NCBI RefSeq assembly: GCF_027574615.1
Contig: NC_072480.1
Coordinates: 101,070,001 to 101,134,000, forward strand
Origin: Eptesicus fuscus
Taxonomy: Eukaryota > Chordata > Mammalia > Chiroptera > Vespertilionidae
DNA length: 64,000 nt
Direction of reading: 5' to 3'
Below the pieces are notes generated by a model. That model did no database searches, was not told the origin of the DNA, and saw only the letters and a list, made by a program, of their open reading frames with translations. Below, piece by piece: positions 34,626 to 46,611 of the stretch (positions are counted from its first letter, which is position 1; each line of letters starts with the position of its first letter). The translations under genes and the position numbers were made by a program.

Positions 34626-36015
34626 ACTTGTCTCACATAGAAAGATCATATTTGCATATGGGAAATTAAGATCAGCCTCGTGCCCACCCTCTCATTAACC
34701 AAACACTGGATGCTGGGAAACAATGTGACAATTATTTTATCCCCTGGTGGGGGGGAAGTGATCAAAAATTTTAAATTATCAAGCACCAGTAAGAGCTAAA
34801 ATAATGATCTGCACAAATATGTGAGCTTCCACAATGTTACTTTCCATTCTGTCTTAAGAAGACGCTGCGTTTGAATTAGCTGATATCCTTGACAGTTAAA
34901 ATCATGTGCAAACACCATGAAAATACTTAAGCTCTTTCCCTAGGTTTGGTTCATTTTAGGAAAACGTTGGAGTAGATCGGAATCCCCCAGGTGCCTTTCG
35001 GAGCCGTGCTGGTACAGGAAGAGCCACTAGCTTATGTTATTTAACAAGACTCCCCGGCAGTCTGCTGCCAACAGGCCCATTGCCTATGCCGTGGAGCATT
35101 GTGAAGCCACAGTGCACCGGCCAATGAGAAGTTCTGGGGCAAACGTAAACTGGGAGGATAGTATGCCACTGATGTCACCGCGGAGGTATGTATGTGAAGA
35201 GCGGGAACACCTCCTTATCAGATCACCGATACACCCCACACCCCCGTGCCCTGCAAGATCCCCGTGTTCTCCGAGGAATCCATCACGCAAAGAAGATGCA
35301 GGGAGGTTTGTTTGCTGAGACCCAGCTGTGGAAGAGTCCGGGCTACGCTACCCTTTCTGGGTGCATTAGAAGCTTGGAAACCAAGCTATTCTGCCACGGT
35401 GATCCCGGCTTTGGAGGCCGCCATGGGGTGGCCCAGGCCCTTGCTGACCTGCCTAGCAGCCCGGCCCACTTCCTTCCTTGTCCTTCCGGAGCTGTGCCTG
35501 GGCCGCCTTCAGGATGGCGGCGTGCAGGCACCTGCCCGGCCAGCCTCTTCCTTTCCTGTGCTTGCCATGACCTTTGAGTTTCTGACCCCGGTGTAGAGGG
35601 GGTGTAAGGGGGCCCTCCCATCCCTCCTCTGTGTGTCGCACTTGGAGCTGTTACAGCTGAGTGACACGAGGCAGTCGGGACACAAGGGCTCCCAGCAAGG
35701 TGACTCCAGATTCCTCAGGGAAGGGAGGGACAGCGTGGTACGGGTACCGAGTGTGCACAGCAAGTACCTGCATCTGCATACGCATCCACCCCGGGGCTGA
35801 CGGGGAGCAGCAAGGGGCTGCTCCCAAACCATCTTTGGGGTTCACACTGACTCAGACTCAGCTTCTCTGCTTTCTGGTTCCATCGTCTTGGGCTCCTAAT
35901 CGCTGACCCCTTCGTTCCCACAACAGAGCGCAGAGGGGAACTGGAGACCGGCTGCTCTGGGTGCTCCCCAGCCAGCATCAGCCCGTGATCTGGGCACTAA
36001 TTAAGAAGCAGAACC

Positions 36016-36244
36016 CTGCCCTCACCGGTGTGGCTCAGTGGATAGAGCGTTGGCCTGTGGACTGAAAGGTCCCAGGTTTGATTCCGGTCAAGGGCATGTA
36101 CCTTGGTTGCGGGCATATCCCCAGTAGGGGGTGTGCAGGAGGCAGCTGATTGATATTTCTCTCTCATCGATGTTTCTAACTCTCTATCCCTCTCCCTTCC
36201 TCTCTGTAAAAAAATCAATAAAATATATTTTTTTAAAAAAGAAG
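36016..36244 (+). mobile_element. Ves-type SINE with target duplication
   Basis: Head CCTCACCGGTGTGGCTCAGT and full Ves body. Flanked by the 13-bp duplication AAGAAGCAGAACC (36003-36015 and 36245-36257). Confidence 0.94.
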
Positions 36245-36500
36245 AAGAAGCAGAACCTCAGATCTACTGAGCCTGCACCTTCACGAGATCCTCCGCAGCT
36301 TCAGTCACAGGCTGGCATCTGAGCAGCTGTGAGCGAGATAATGCCCCGGTCTCTCCCTGATGAGTCAGCCTGGTGAACCCGACAGCACGTGACCTTGGAA
36401 TTCGGTAGCCCTAACTTGGACTTCTTCCGCTTCCACGTTCTCTACGCACCTCTGGAGAAATTGCTCAGCTTCTCTGCGCCTTTTCCACGTGTCCAGGTGC

Positions 36501-37140
36501 GGTGTGAATGCATGCTGCAGCAGGCTGTGGTGGTGATTGCGGTGTGAATGCATGCTGTAGCAGGCTGTGGTGGTAATTGCGGTGTGAATGCATGCTGTAG
36601 CAGGCTGTGGTGGTGATTGCGGTGTGAATGCATGCTGTAGCAGGCTGTGGTGGTGATTGCGGTGTGAATGCATGCTGTAGCAGGCTGAAGTGGTGATGGT
36701 GGTGTGAATGCATGCTGTAGCAGGCTGTGGTGGTAATTGCGGTGTGAATGCATGCTGTAGCAGGCTGTGGTGGTGATTGCGGTGTGAATGCATGCTGTAG
36801 CAAGCTGTGGTGGTGATTGCGGTGTGAATGCATGCTGTAGCAGGCTGTGGTGGTGATTGCGGTGTGAACGCATGCTGTAGCAAGCTGTGGTGGTGATGGT
36901 GGTGTGAATGCATGCTGTAGCAAGCTGTGGTGGTGATTGCGGTGTGAATGCATGCTGTAGCAGGCTGTGGTGGTGATGGCGGTGTGAATGCATGCTGTAG
37001 CAGGCTGTGGTGGTGATGGCGGTGTGAATGCATGCTGTAGCAGGCTGTGGTGGTGATGGCGGTGTGAATGCATGCTGTAGCAGGCTGTGGTGGTGATTGC
37101 GGTGTGAATGCATGCTGTAGCAGGCTGTAGTGGTGCTCCT
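36501..37140. repeat. 40-bp minisatellite, 16 units
   Basis: Sixteen in-register units starting GGTGTGAATGCATGCTGTAG and continuing CAGGCTGTGGTGGTGATTGC, with no indels from 36501 to 37140. Variants include GATGGC (units 12-14), GATGGT (5, 10), TAATTGC (2, 6) and CAAGCTG (8, 10, 11). The last unit decays after about 35 bases. Forty is 1 mod 3 and the unit has no minus-strand stops, so all three minus frames stay open; no protein is implied. Confidence 0.96.
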
Positions 37141-38255
37141 ACATTATGAACCACCCACCGCAGTGCCTGGCACACCGCGGGGCCTGGATGTCTGCAAATT
37201 CCGCTCCCTTGCCTGGTCTCTCTCCAGAACGAGTACTCGGAATCTGTGGGTCTCATTTCCTACTGCCAGGAAGTGAGAAGAAAATACACGTAAAGTATCA
37301 AATCTTGCAGAAGTAACATCATATTCTAAAAACTAGTAATTGCCAGGTGGCGGTGAATAGAATGAAGGCAGACCTTGCTGTGCAATATCCCTGAGAAGTA
37401 AATAAACTAGCTTCTTCCTCTACAAGGTGTCAGTTCAACTAGAGACAAGCAAGCTAACATTTTTGTTTTACAAATTATCAAAACGATGCCGTTGCTTGGG
37501 GCAAGAAGCCGTGTATCCCTGAAGTGTTGTCTCAAAACAGGGCTGCTGTCGACCCAATTACCTATTAAGTGTTTTCAGTCTTTCTGAGGAACCATGAAGA
37601 AATTTGTTTATTTCAAAGAGTTGTTCGGGGACAGGAATGTCTCCCAGAATAACTTTTTTAATGCTGTTTGTTCCATTGCATTTTGAGGCGATGTGTTTTA
37701 TCTTTTACTGAATATGTTCTTCTTCAAAAGCGCTCACTTATCCTCAGCACTCTTCATTCTGAATTCAGCCACTTCGTGACTTTTCCGTAAATCTTTCAGG
37801 AACATGGTCTCGGGTGGGCCCTCTTTAATTGGTTAAGGATTATCAACAGAGAACACTTCCAACACTCCCCTCGGCACTTCTTTCAAAAAGTCACGGCACC
37901 AAACTTTCCCTGAGATGAGCCGCCTGGACGCAGATGAAAACCAATCACGCTCCCGGGCCCACAGGTGCTGTTTGAACCCGACCTGTCAAAACAAGGAACG
38001 CTTTCAAGGGCTCCGTCAGCGTCATATTCCAGCCCCGCTCTGTTTCAGAAACTGAGTTGTGTGTGCTCTGATTCTGACAAAACTGCTTAAAAAAAAAAAA
38101 AAAGAAGAAGGAGTTTGGGGATCTCGGCTAAGAAAACATTCTTGTAGCTATTGTTTCATGAAGGCTAACAGAAGGTGTCAAATGCCAAGGACTCTGAAGG
38201 GTCGCCTCTGTCATCTTGCAAATCTGGACAATAATTTCATGACCCAGTGGGAAGG

Positions 38256-38294
<39 letters not shown>

Positions 38295-40289
38295 CTCAGG
38301 GATGCCAGTTCCTCTCTTCTCCTTCCTCCTTGGGTTCTTGTCTAGCCCAGAGAGTTCTTGTCAAACCCATGCTTGACGATGTACGGACCTCGTTCAAAAC
38401 CTTCCCCCACCCTCTTCCTTCCGTTTCTCTCCCAAACCCACAAATATCTGCCCGATCCTTCCTCTGCTCCTATCACAACACGCATGGGTGATTCCTGGGT
38501 TTGATGTATATATCTTTGGACGGCCCTGGCTGGCTAATAGGACTCTCACTGCATTTGCAATTAAAGGTGTCTCTAAATATGGTATTAAACTTAGAAGTGG
38601 TAATCCAATCAATGTTAGGATGCTTATTTTCATTCTAAAATTTCTACACCATTGTACTTACGTATGAACAGAGCTAATTTTACATTGCTTTTAAAATCAT
38701 TTTATAATTAGCATTCAAACTCAAGATGAAACAAAAAAAAAAATTACCCCATGGGCAATATTCTGCATGGCTCCAAAAGGTGAACTCAGGGGAAGCAAAT
38801 TCTAATATCCCTGTAAGTGGAACATCATTAAGAAGATACATTTCCTGCCAGAGTGTTCCTAGCAGGCTCTCCGCGCCTACCACTGCATCGGCAAAGCTTT
38901 CATCATCTATTTTCGTCCGTTTCCTGTTCTATTTCTCTCCGTCATTCTATCAGACGCGACACCCTCTGTTGTTTAGAATACATGCACACGTTTAGCCAGC
39001 TTTGAGAAGCTGTCTTGCATTGGCATGACTGATCATCACAACCAAACTTAATTGTATCACTTCATTCAAATGTCAGGGTCCACCAGTTTTGGATTTGCAA
39101 CGTATTTGAAGACGTCCTTAAGTTTATTGTTCTTAGATTTTTAGAAGAAAATCATTCCCAGTCATTTATAGATTCAGGAAATTCATTAATCTCAGTGCAC
39201 AAAGATTTGCATTTTTCCCAAACCTGCTTTGATTCAGGCACCTCCTGGTCAGTAGTTAAGGGGGGTGGGAGGGACTTTCCCAACACTCTGTACATCAGAG
39301 AGAAATTCGCCTCAGGCCTGGGGCCGGCGCTGGGCACTCTGTACACAGAGGCCCCCCAGGCCTCCCGCTCCCTGCTTTTGCGATGCTGACCTGCTTTGGG
39401 AGAATGGCTCAAAGGGGTCAGGAACTAGCATAGGGGACGCTGTCTACGTACTAAGTGTCTCCTTCGCCAGGGGATCTCTCGCAAGCCTGCGCGGGAGCTC
39501 TCTGCTTGGAATGCAATGCAGACGCCATGGGGCAAGTCTCATAGATTGAACTGAACTGACCACGGGTTTGAAGTGACTGCCTTTCTCACTGCGTTCAGGC
39601 CAAAGAGAATTGCTTCCCCGGCCCGGCTTTGATGGGTGGCGGGCGCTTTCCTCTCTCTGAACTTAAATGCATCCACGGTCCCTCACTCGCTTTATTTAAT
39701 GTTCTTTTCACTTCGCTGGAAGTGCTTTAACTCTGGCTCCTGCCGGCTGGGAAAGCGATTGGGATTTCACGGGACCGGCGCCTTTTATTTCTGGGAAGCC
39801 ACACCACGGCCCATAAATTAATACAGGATGACGCTTCGGCGTGCCCCCCGCAGGCTGCTTTGGGACTGAAAGGGGAAGGCAATTAAAGGATGAAGGAAAG
39901 TAAAACGATCCGATGAAAAGCGAGCAGGTGCACCGAACCTGACGGTCTGCATTAGCAGAAGCACCTTCTTACGCGGAAGCTGGGAAACTGGCACCCCGGT
40001 GCCCCTTCCCGCTGCCCAGCACCCTTCTTCCGCCCGAGCCCACACTCACTGTCCCCGAGGAAAAGGCCTTCCCTTTCTCACAGTGTGTGTGGGCAAATCT
40101 GAATCCCTCTGAGAGCCAGGTCAGCGATTGTGGTCACTGTCTCAGCAGGGCCCGGCCCTCCCGGCATCCCCGCCAAGGTGCCAGGCCTCTGAATGCAGCC
40201 CTCCGGCCCTCTGGCCCCGCACGTCCAAAAGCGAGTGCTTCCCAGGGAACGCAGGGAACATCAAAAGGCCATCATCCCAAACTCAGCCA
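37141..40289. other. Gene-free stretch
   Basis: Apart from one AC microsatellite, nothing recognised. 39240-40200 is moderately GC-rich without a supportable exon. Confidence 0.6.
38257..38293. repeat. (AC)n microsatellite
   Basis: About 18 AC units. Confidence 0.9.
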
Positions 40290-40862
40290 CAGCAAGCGCT
40301 GGCAGGGACGCAGGAGAAGGGAAGCCGCGTGCACTGCTGGTGGGAATGCAGACCGGTGCAGCCACCGTGGAGAACAGTATGGCGTTTCCTCAAAAAATTA
40401 AAAATAGAGCCCAGCGATCCCACTTCTGGGAATATATCCTAAAAATCCCGAAACACCAATCAGAACGAATATATGCACCCCTATGTTCATAGCAGCGTTA
40501 TTCACAATAGCTAAGATTTGGAAACAGCCCAAGTGCCCATCAGCAGATGAGTGGATAAAAACGTTGTGGGACATTTACACAAAGGAATACTACGCTGCTG
40601 TAAAAAAAAAAGAAGGATTTCTTACCCTTCAGGACAGCATGGAGGAACCTGGAGAATATCATGCTCAGTGAAATAAGCCAATCTGAGAAAGACAAATATT
40701 ACCTGATTTCATTTATTTGTGGAACAAATCAATACTTGTTCACTGAACAAAATGAATTGGCCAATAAAATAACACCCAAAGCAGGGAAGCATGGACCAGA
40801 CGGAAATACCTTGATGGGGTTTGGGGGATGAGAAGAGATTAACCAAAGAACTTATATACTTA
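40290..40862 (+). mobile_element. L1 ORF2 C-terminal remnant and 3' end
   Basis: Frame 40483-40671 reads FIAALFTIAKIWKQPKCPSA and on to DEWIKTLWDIYTKEYYAAV, the C-terminal end of L1 ORF2, and upstream GVHCWWECRPVQPPW-like sequence continues in another frame. So the reading frame is broken. It runs into the L1 3' UTR and is cut at 40863 by a Helitron end before the usual poly(A). Confidence 0.88.
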
Positions 40863-41010
40863 CTAGAGGCCCGTTGCACGATACGTGTCAATCCGGCCAT
40901 GGTGGGTCTGAGGTAACCAGGCAAAATGGGTGGGGGTGCCAAAGAGAGGAGAATTTTCCAGACTTTGGGACTAGGATCCATTTGCAAACCTGTAAGGTCA
41001 GTGTGGCTGA
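40863..41010 (-). mobile_element. Helitron 3' end (HeliBat type), other limit unknown
   Basis: The plus-strand ACTAGAGGCCCGTTGCACGA at 40862-40881 is the reverse complement of a HeliBat 3' terminus. It interrupts the 3' end of an L1 copy. No matching 5' terminus (TAATATGC-type) was found to the right through 42400, so the right limit given is nominal. Confidence 0.65.
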
Positions 41011-41012
41011 AC

Positions 41013-41130
41013 AGAGCTGGTTCCGGGTCCCGAGAAAGGCACCTTCTGGGTCAATAATCTGACAAAGGGTCTATCAGGTTCTTCAAAAAGATTTACAGAC
41101 ATTTCAAAGCGAGGGGAAAGCGCTTACGAG
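41013..41130. repeat. About 117-bp direct repeat, copy 1
   Basis: AGAGCTGGTTCCGGGTCCCG through GGGGAAAGCGCTTACGAG resembles 42243-42358 closely, sharing CTGACAAAGGGTCTATCA and TTCAAAAAGATTTACAG. Confidence 0.9.
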
Positions 41131-41419
41131 TACAAGCTGAGGGCCGAGAAGGCGGGCCTTCGTCAACTGTCTCACTGATTAAGCTTGGATCGTGAGAGTC
41201 GCGAAGGATTTTAAGAGGTGGGCTGGGGAGAGAGAAGGACCCTGGCTCTCACAGCATCAGATTCCCATTTGGAAAACCACTCCGTGGTCTGGAACAGACG
41301 ATGGGTGGCAGCAGGCGGCCACACAGAATGGGAAAGGAGAGGGTTGGGAATAACCCATCATTGTTGGGGAAATAGAAACAAAGTCGTCTTCCAACCTAGA
41401 AGTCCTGTCCACAGAGGCT

Positions 41420-41800
41420 AGCGAGGACCGAATCCTTGCATCACGTAGTGAGCCTTAAGCCCGAATGCGGTGCCCATCACGAACCACCCGCTAAGGGACG
41501 GCGGAGACGGAGGAGACTCACCCTGGTGTCCAACCGTGCAGCGGAGTGCCGGGCACCAGCCACCAGTCCCGAGAGAACAGGGCAACCCCCACCGTTCACC
41601 CACCCCAGGGGGGTCCCAGCTCCACAGAGGAGAACCGAGGTCACCGCAGTGCCGGCCACCGGGAACACACACCCACACACCGCTGCCCCCTGCGCCCGGG
41701 TGGCGGCCACAGGGCACCTGGCCCACGTGCACCCGCCGTGTGGAGCAGAGGCAGGAGGCTGCCCAGGGGGCTTGGCCGGGTGAACGTGGTGCACCTGCGT
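41420..41800. other. CpG-rich block of unknown origin
   Basis: Very GC- and CpG-rich, out of keeping with its surroundings, and between the two 117-bp direct repeats. It contains long frames on both strands (for example 41546-42175 plus and 41418-41828 minus), but none resembles a protein I know and none has conserved-domain features. It could be a young mobile-element interior, sequence captured by a Helitron or an orphan CpG island. Confidence 0.6.
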
Positions 41801-42242
41801 TATGTACACACAAAAGGGGCGACGCCAAGGGAAGCGGTTCTCACAGGAGGTGGCGAGTCCAGCACAGCCTGTGTGAGCTCCTCATCGCTTGGTGACCAAG
41901 TGTCCGGGCCCAAGGCCCATTCTTATCCTGCCGAGCGAGGTCAGAAGGACTCCAGGAGACGGTCTTTCCCAACAGGGGCCAACCTGGTAACCGCTTACAC
42001 ACATGCTTCCAAGACAAATCACGAGGCTCCCGAGGGCTTGAGTGCACACTGGTCACACATAGTTCCTCCTACCTTACCTGGTCCCTGGGGCAGCCACCTG
42101 GGCGAGCTGGTTAGCTTTATCCGGAGGAAAAACAAACCTCTCCTCTCCTGCAAGTTGGAGGAAGGAGCCCACTGACATAGGGCCCGACCTCCCCCGGCAC
42201 TGGGAGACCTGCTGCCATCTGCTCTAGATGTTTACATTTCAA

Positions 42243-42358
42243 AGAGCTGGTTCCGGCACCGAGAAAGGCACTCCTGGGTCAGTAAGCTGACAAAGGGTCT
42301 ATCAAGCTCTTCAAAAAGATTTACAGCCATTTCCAAGCGAGGAGAAAGTGCTTACGAG
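42243..42358. repeat. About 117-bp direct repeat, copy 2
   Basis: Second copy of 41013-41130 in the same orientation, about 90 percent similar by eye, closing off a GC-rich 1.1-kb interval. Confidence 0.9.
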
Positions 42359-42897
42359 TTTCCTAAAGCAAATGTTCTGAGGAAAAGAAGGGCCGAATCT
42401 CATCTTCAACAGGGAGAATTAAGCCTCTTATTTTTAATTGGTTTTCCTTCTTACACCTGACTAAGGGGGAAAATGATGTATTGCTGAGAAATGAAGGATA
42501 TCCATTGAATTTCGGGTCACAGATGGCATTGGTGAGTTTCATGGAGGCTCTCACTGGGCTGTATCTGGAGTGGAAAGATGGATTCTTATTACATCTATAA
42601 TCTTGAATTTACTCGAGGTTCCTCTCTGTCTCCTTTGGGGAACATTAAAATATGAAGCAAAGAGAACCTGCCAGACCCAGATGCGTCCGTGAGAGACTCC
42701 CTTGGTTTGCTGCTGCTCCTCTGACACTTCTCAGATCTCCCCGAGCCTCTACCTTGAATGACTGCCTTTCTCAGCTCCGTCCCGGGCCCTAGGATCCCTT
42801 TCATCCTTTTCCACACTCCCCTCCCTCTGCTGTCTCAGCCACTCCCATGGCACCAAAGCTCCAAGTCTTAGCTACAAGTAATGGCTCCCAGTGCTCG

Positions 42898-42908
42898 CTC
42901 TCCTCCTC

Positions 42909-42964
<56 letters not shown>

Positions 42965-43047
42965 TCTCCTCCTCTTCCTCCTCCTCTTCCTCCTCTTCTC
43001 TCTCTTCTTCCCTCTTCTCTCTCTCCTTCCTTCCTTCTCTCTCTCTC
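42898..43047. repeat. Polypyrimidine (CT)n/(TCC)n tract
   Basis: About 150 bases almost free of purines on the plus strand, with a long CT run flanked by TCC repeats. Confidence 0.93.
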
Positions 43048-43049
43048 AA

Positions 43050-44723
43050 ACTTAGACTCTTAGATCAACACCCCTGCTGGATAGCTCCACTGGACTATCC
43101 CACAATCACCCCAAACTCATCAGATACAAACGGAACTTAGTCCCTCATTAAATACGGTCCTTCTGCCATGTTTCCTGTCTCAGGGGATGGCAACACCATC
43201 CATCCAGTTGTTTAAGAACTTGGAACTCTCTCGTCTGCCACCAAGCAGCCTATTGATCACAGAGCCCACTTCACCTCCTAAGTGTTTCAAATCTTGGTAT
43301 TTTCACCACCCTCACCAGCAGTTCCGTAGATTGCCTATCATTTTCTCTCATGGAGATTATTCCAGCAGCCACCTACCTGATCTTCTAACTTCTCTTCATG
43401 GATCTTCTCTGATCCACTCTCTGAACCCAGCCAGAGCAATCTTACGATAACCCAAATGTGATAACAAATATCATACTTTTAGCAATTACACTGGCACTAG
43501 GATAGAGGGCTTATCTCTAACACGTTCCTGCTGACCTCACCAGACCCACTCTCCACCCCAACCCCCAGTCCTCACACTCTGTCCAATGCTACCACTTATT
43601 TGCCACTCTCTCTTGTACCCGCCCCCCCACCTTCTACCCTCCACCACTCTTACAAGTGCTTCCTCACTCCTTTACTCTAGATAGAGTCTCTCCTATGGGA
43701 TCACTCTCATCAGAATGTTTATTGCACTAATGTGTCATTGTCCTCCCTGCGTGGTAAGACAGGAACTATTTCTGTGTTAAATACTATCTCCCCAGCTGCA
43801 AGCAAAATGCCTTGACCTTAGTAGGAAATCAATAGATATTTTCATATCAAAGAAGCAAGGAAAGAAGCAGTAAAACTTACAGAGAGTAATGCTGGAATTG
43901 GCCATAAGGGAATTCTGCAGAAGTGTAGGATGCTAAGACCGATGAGGGTGGTTTCAAGCTTAAAGGCGGGACAGGGCCGACTTGTTAACCAGTCCTGGTG
44001 CCTGGAGGCAAACAGATCTTGCTTTCTGGGGCTTAAAGTTAGAGGTAGAATTAATGACATTGAAACTTTCATAATAAAAGCCCACTTACTAGTGACGAAA
44101 AATGGTCTTTTGTTTCCACTGGGATATGACGGTCACGTGGTGAGATGAGGCAGGCTGTGAATCTGTCTGCAGTAACTCAGGCCCTCGGTGCTTTGTACAA
44201 GTGTCATAACGTGCCGCCTAGGATTCTAAAAATGTACTACTCAGTTTCAACTTTCCATGTGAAAATCCTTTCCCCAGGTATTTTCCTTTTAAGTGCTGTA
44301 GCATCGAAGTATAAAATAAAATAAAGAATTTGAATTTTCTTTTTTATTTAACTTCTGGACTTTGATGAACAACTCCAGAATCCAACTACCTCTCTCTTCC
44401 TGGGCCAGGCAGGACAGTGGGAGGGGGTGAATGTGAGGGGGTTTCCGGCTGCCTAGCACCTGGCTGTAGGTCCCAGCCCACCCCCAGCTTCCTGCATCCT
44501 TTTAGGGAAGGAATTTCTTCATACACTGGCTGCTGGCCCAGGGCACCTTCAGGTATTTTCTTTCCTGTCAGAGAATATTCTTCAGCTTTTGGAATGGAAT
44601 GTCCCATGGCCTGGTAAGGTGAGTAGATGTTCCTAAGCCAGGGGCCTCCTGTCCATGGAGAGAAGAGGGAAAAAAATCTTCTAGGAATTGTCCTTGGCAA
44701 AGTAATTATATCTTCGAGGATTC
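43050..44723. other. Gene-free stretch, possible old LINE remnant
   Basis: 43190-43460 (AACTTGGAACTCTCTCGTCT, CATCCATCCAGTTG and the AGAGCAATCTTACGATAAC end) resembles an old L2 or L1M remnant in style, but the call is weak. The rest is unannotated. Confidence 0.4.
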
Positions 44724-44943
44724 TCTTCTTTTTTAAAAAATATATTTTTATTGATTTGAGAGAGGAAGGGAAAGGGAGAGAGAGATAGAAACATTGTTGA
44801 TGAGAATCATTGATGGGCTGCCTCCTGCAAGCTCAACACCGGGGATGGAGCCCACAACCTGGGTATATGCCTTGACTGGGAATTAGACCGTGACTTCCTG
44901 GTCCGTAGGTCAACATTCAACCACTGAGCCACACCTGTTGGGT
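44724..44943 (-). mobile_element. Ves-type SINE
   Basis: Reverse-strand copy ending in the head complement CTGAGCCACACC. Duplicated flank GAGGATTC lies at 44716-44723 and 44944-44951. Confidence 0.9.
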
Positions 44944-46078
44944 GAGGATTCACTCTTGACATGACATAAACGGGAATATGGTCATCAGTGTGTGTTTTTT
45001 CTTCCAGATATGGAAATGTCCATCATCAGCATGTTTGTTTCTAACGCACAGGAATTAGACAAAACTCTATGCTTCGGGGCAGAAGAAGGTGTGGCCTGTG
45101 AATATCATCATGTTAAGTTTTGGCGTGAGTCTGCCTTGCTCCCTGGTTAACTTTCTGGCCTAGTGGTGCTGCTTCCTATAAGATTTCCTGGGAAGTCACT
45201 TTCCTTGGCTGCCCTTGAGAGCCCCTCTCTGAAACTTCCACCCTAAGCAAGAGACCCTTAGGAGGCGTGGCTGGAAGTCTGCTGGACCTGGGGACAGTCA
45301 ACTCTCAAGCCTGCACAGCACCCTCACTTAGACCTTGGAGTGAGAGCTTTGCCCCCTCCTTCCTTCCTAAGGCTTCCATTCCATCAGCTGTGGAAGCGCA
45401 GTCTGCCCTGACACCGGATGCGGCGGGTTCTTTGGGAATAGACTTGCTGTTTTCGTCGGGGCTGCTGAGTCAGGACATTGACATTCTACTGTTGTGCTTT
45501 TAAAAGTATTTGCTGTGACTTCACTTTTTTCCCCCCTCTGACAGTTGAAGCAGAAAGGCGGATTAGCTTTCTTGATTCCAATTATCTTCCCGGTGGTATA
45601 TTGCTGATACGCGCCTGTGTCAGATAAATCATGGGAGGTGGAAGGAAATGTCACCTGCAAACGTGACAGTGTTTGAGGGAGGGCTTGAAAGGAATTTCTT
45701 GTCATTGATGAGTCTCCAAGAACTTTTTTTTTAAAAGACAGAATTCTTTTGAAATATTTGAGTTGGATGTCTTTTTTTCCGGCCCAATTTGCTGAAAGAT
45801 TACCATGCACATGTCAACTTGTTGTTCTCAGAAAAGATGATGTAAATTGAGATAGTCGGCAGGGTGTTCTACTTGATTTCATTCTACATTTCAGTAGACT
45901 GGAGGGGTTCCTCGTGACACCTGAACCCCCTTTTCCATTTTGTCAGACAGTCGGTCATCACCTGGGAGGACCAGATCCCTGTGCCGCCGGGAGAGAGGCC
46001 TGAGACCAGGGTTGGGTCACCTCCGCTGAAAACGCGTCTCTGCGCTTCTGTCCCATGTTGGGAGGTGATGACAGAGGG

Positions 46079-46265
46079 GAAGCTTCCTGTAGCTCCCCTG
46101 TCCCCCTCATAGCTTGCTGCCCTGTCCCCTCCTGTAGCTCTCCGCCGCCCACTTGTGGCTCGCTGCCCCACCCTCCTGCTGATCCGTGATCTGGTCGTTA
46201 CACAGTCGGTCTTTACGTTTCACGGTGTAAGGACTATTTGCATATTATATCTTTATTATATAGGA
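46079..46265 (-). mobile_element. Helitron 5' part, same family as 62787-63042
   Basis: On the minus strand it starts TCCTATATAATAAAGATATA at 46265, flanked by T on the plus strand as expected. It then follows the element at 62787 closely (GTGTAACGACC, GGAGGGTGGGGCAGCGAGC and AGCTAC repeats) until about 46079. The CTAG 3' end is missing. Confidence 0.8.
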
Positions 46266-46399
46266 TTTGTTTCACAATCACTTATTATTATTTCATAAAT
46301 GTATACCATTTTCTGTTTTCCCTGCTGCATTACCTTTGCCTTTTTACCACATCAAGAGAATCTGAATCACAGTTCAAATATAAAATGTTATTCTTATTT

Positions 46400-46611
46400 T
46401 TTAAAAATGTGTTTTTTATTGATTTTTAGAGAGAGAGGAAGGAAGAGAGATAGAGAGATAGAAACATCGATAAGAGAGGAAATCATCGATTGGCTGCCTC
46501 TTGCACACCCCCTACTGGGGTTCAGCTTGCAACCCCAGCATATGGGGAATCAAACCAAAGACCTCTTGGTTCCTGGGTCGATACTCAACTGCTGAGCCAC
46601 ACCAGCCGGGC
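46400..46611 (-). mobile_element. Ves-type SINE
   Basis: Reverse-strand copy with head complement GAGCCACACCAGCCGGGC. Duplicated flank AATGTTATTC lies at 46384-46393 and 46612-46621. Confidence 0.92.

Larger units (their letters stand above)
33000..36002. other. Gene-free stretch
   Basis: One MIR and one compound microsatellite. 35040-35990 is GC-richer with several open frames on both strands, none recognisable and none with splice context pointing to a gene. Confidence 0.6.

Noticed and set aside
36501..37140. CRISPR-like array
   Set aside because: The units are contiguous with no unique spacers, and the genome is mammalian. It is a minisatellite.
36365..37256. Three overlapping minus-strand frames of 222-263 residues rich in His, Thr and Ser
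   Set aside because: They are translations of one 40-bp minisatellite in three frames, giving the same 40-residue period. There is no start context or independent support.
40193..40671. Plus-strand frames with recognisable protein similarity
   Set aside because: The similarity is to L1 ORF2 C-terminus. The frame is broken and the element is truncated, so it is annotated as a mobile element, not a gene.
41546..42175. 209-residue plus-strand frame
   Set aside because: It is in a GC- and CpG-rich block with open frames on both strands. I recognise no domain, and composition is Pro/Arg/Gly/His biased. Kept as an unexplained block, not a gene.
42801..43140. Glu/Arg-rich and Ser/Leu-rich frames
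   Set aside because: Translation of the (CT)n/(TCC)n tract.
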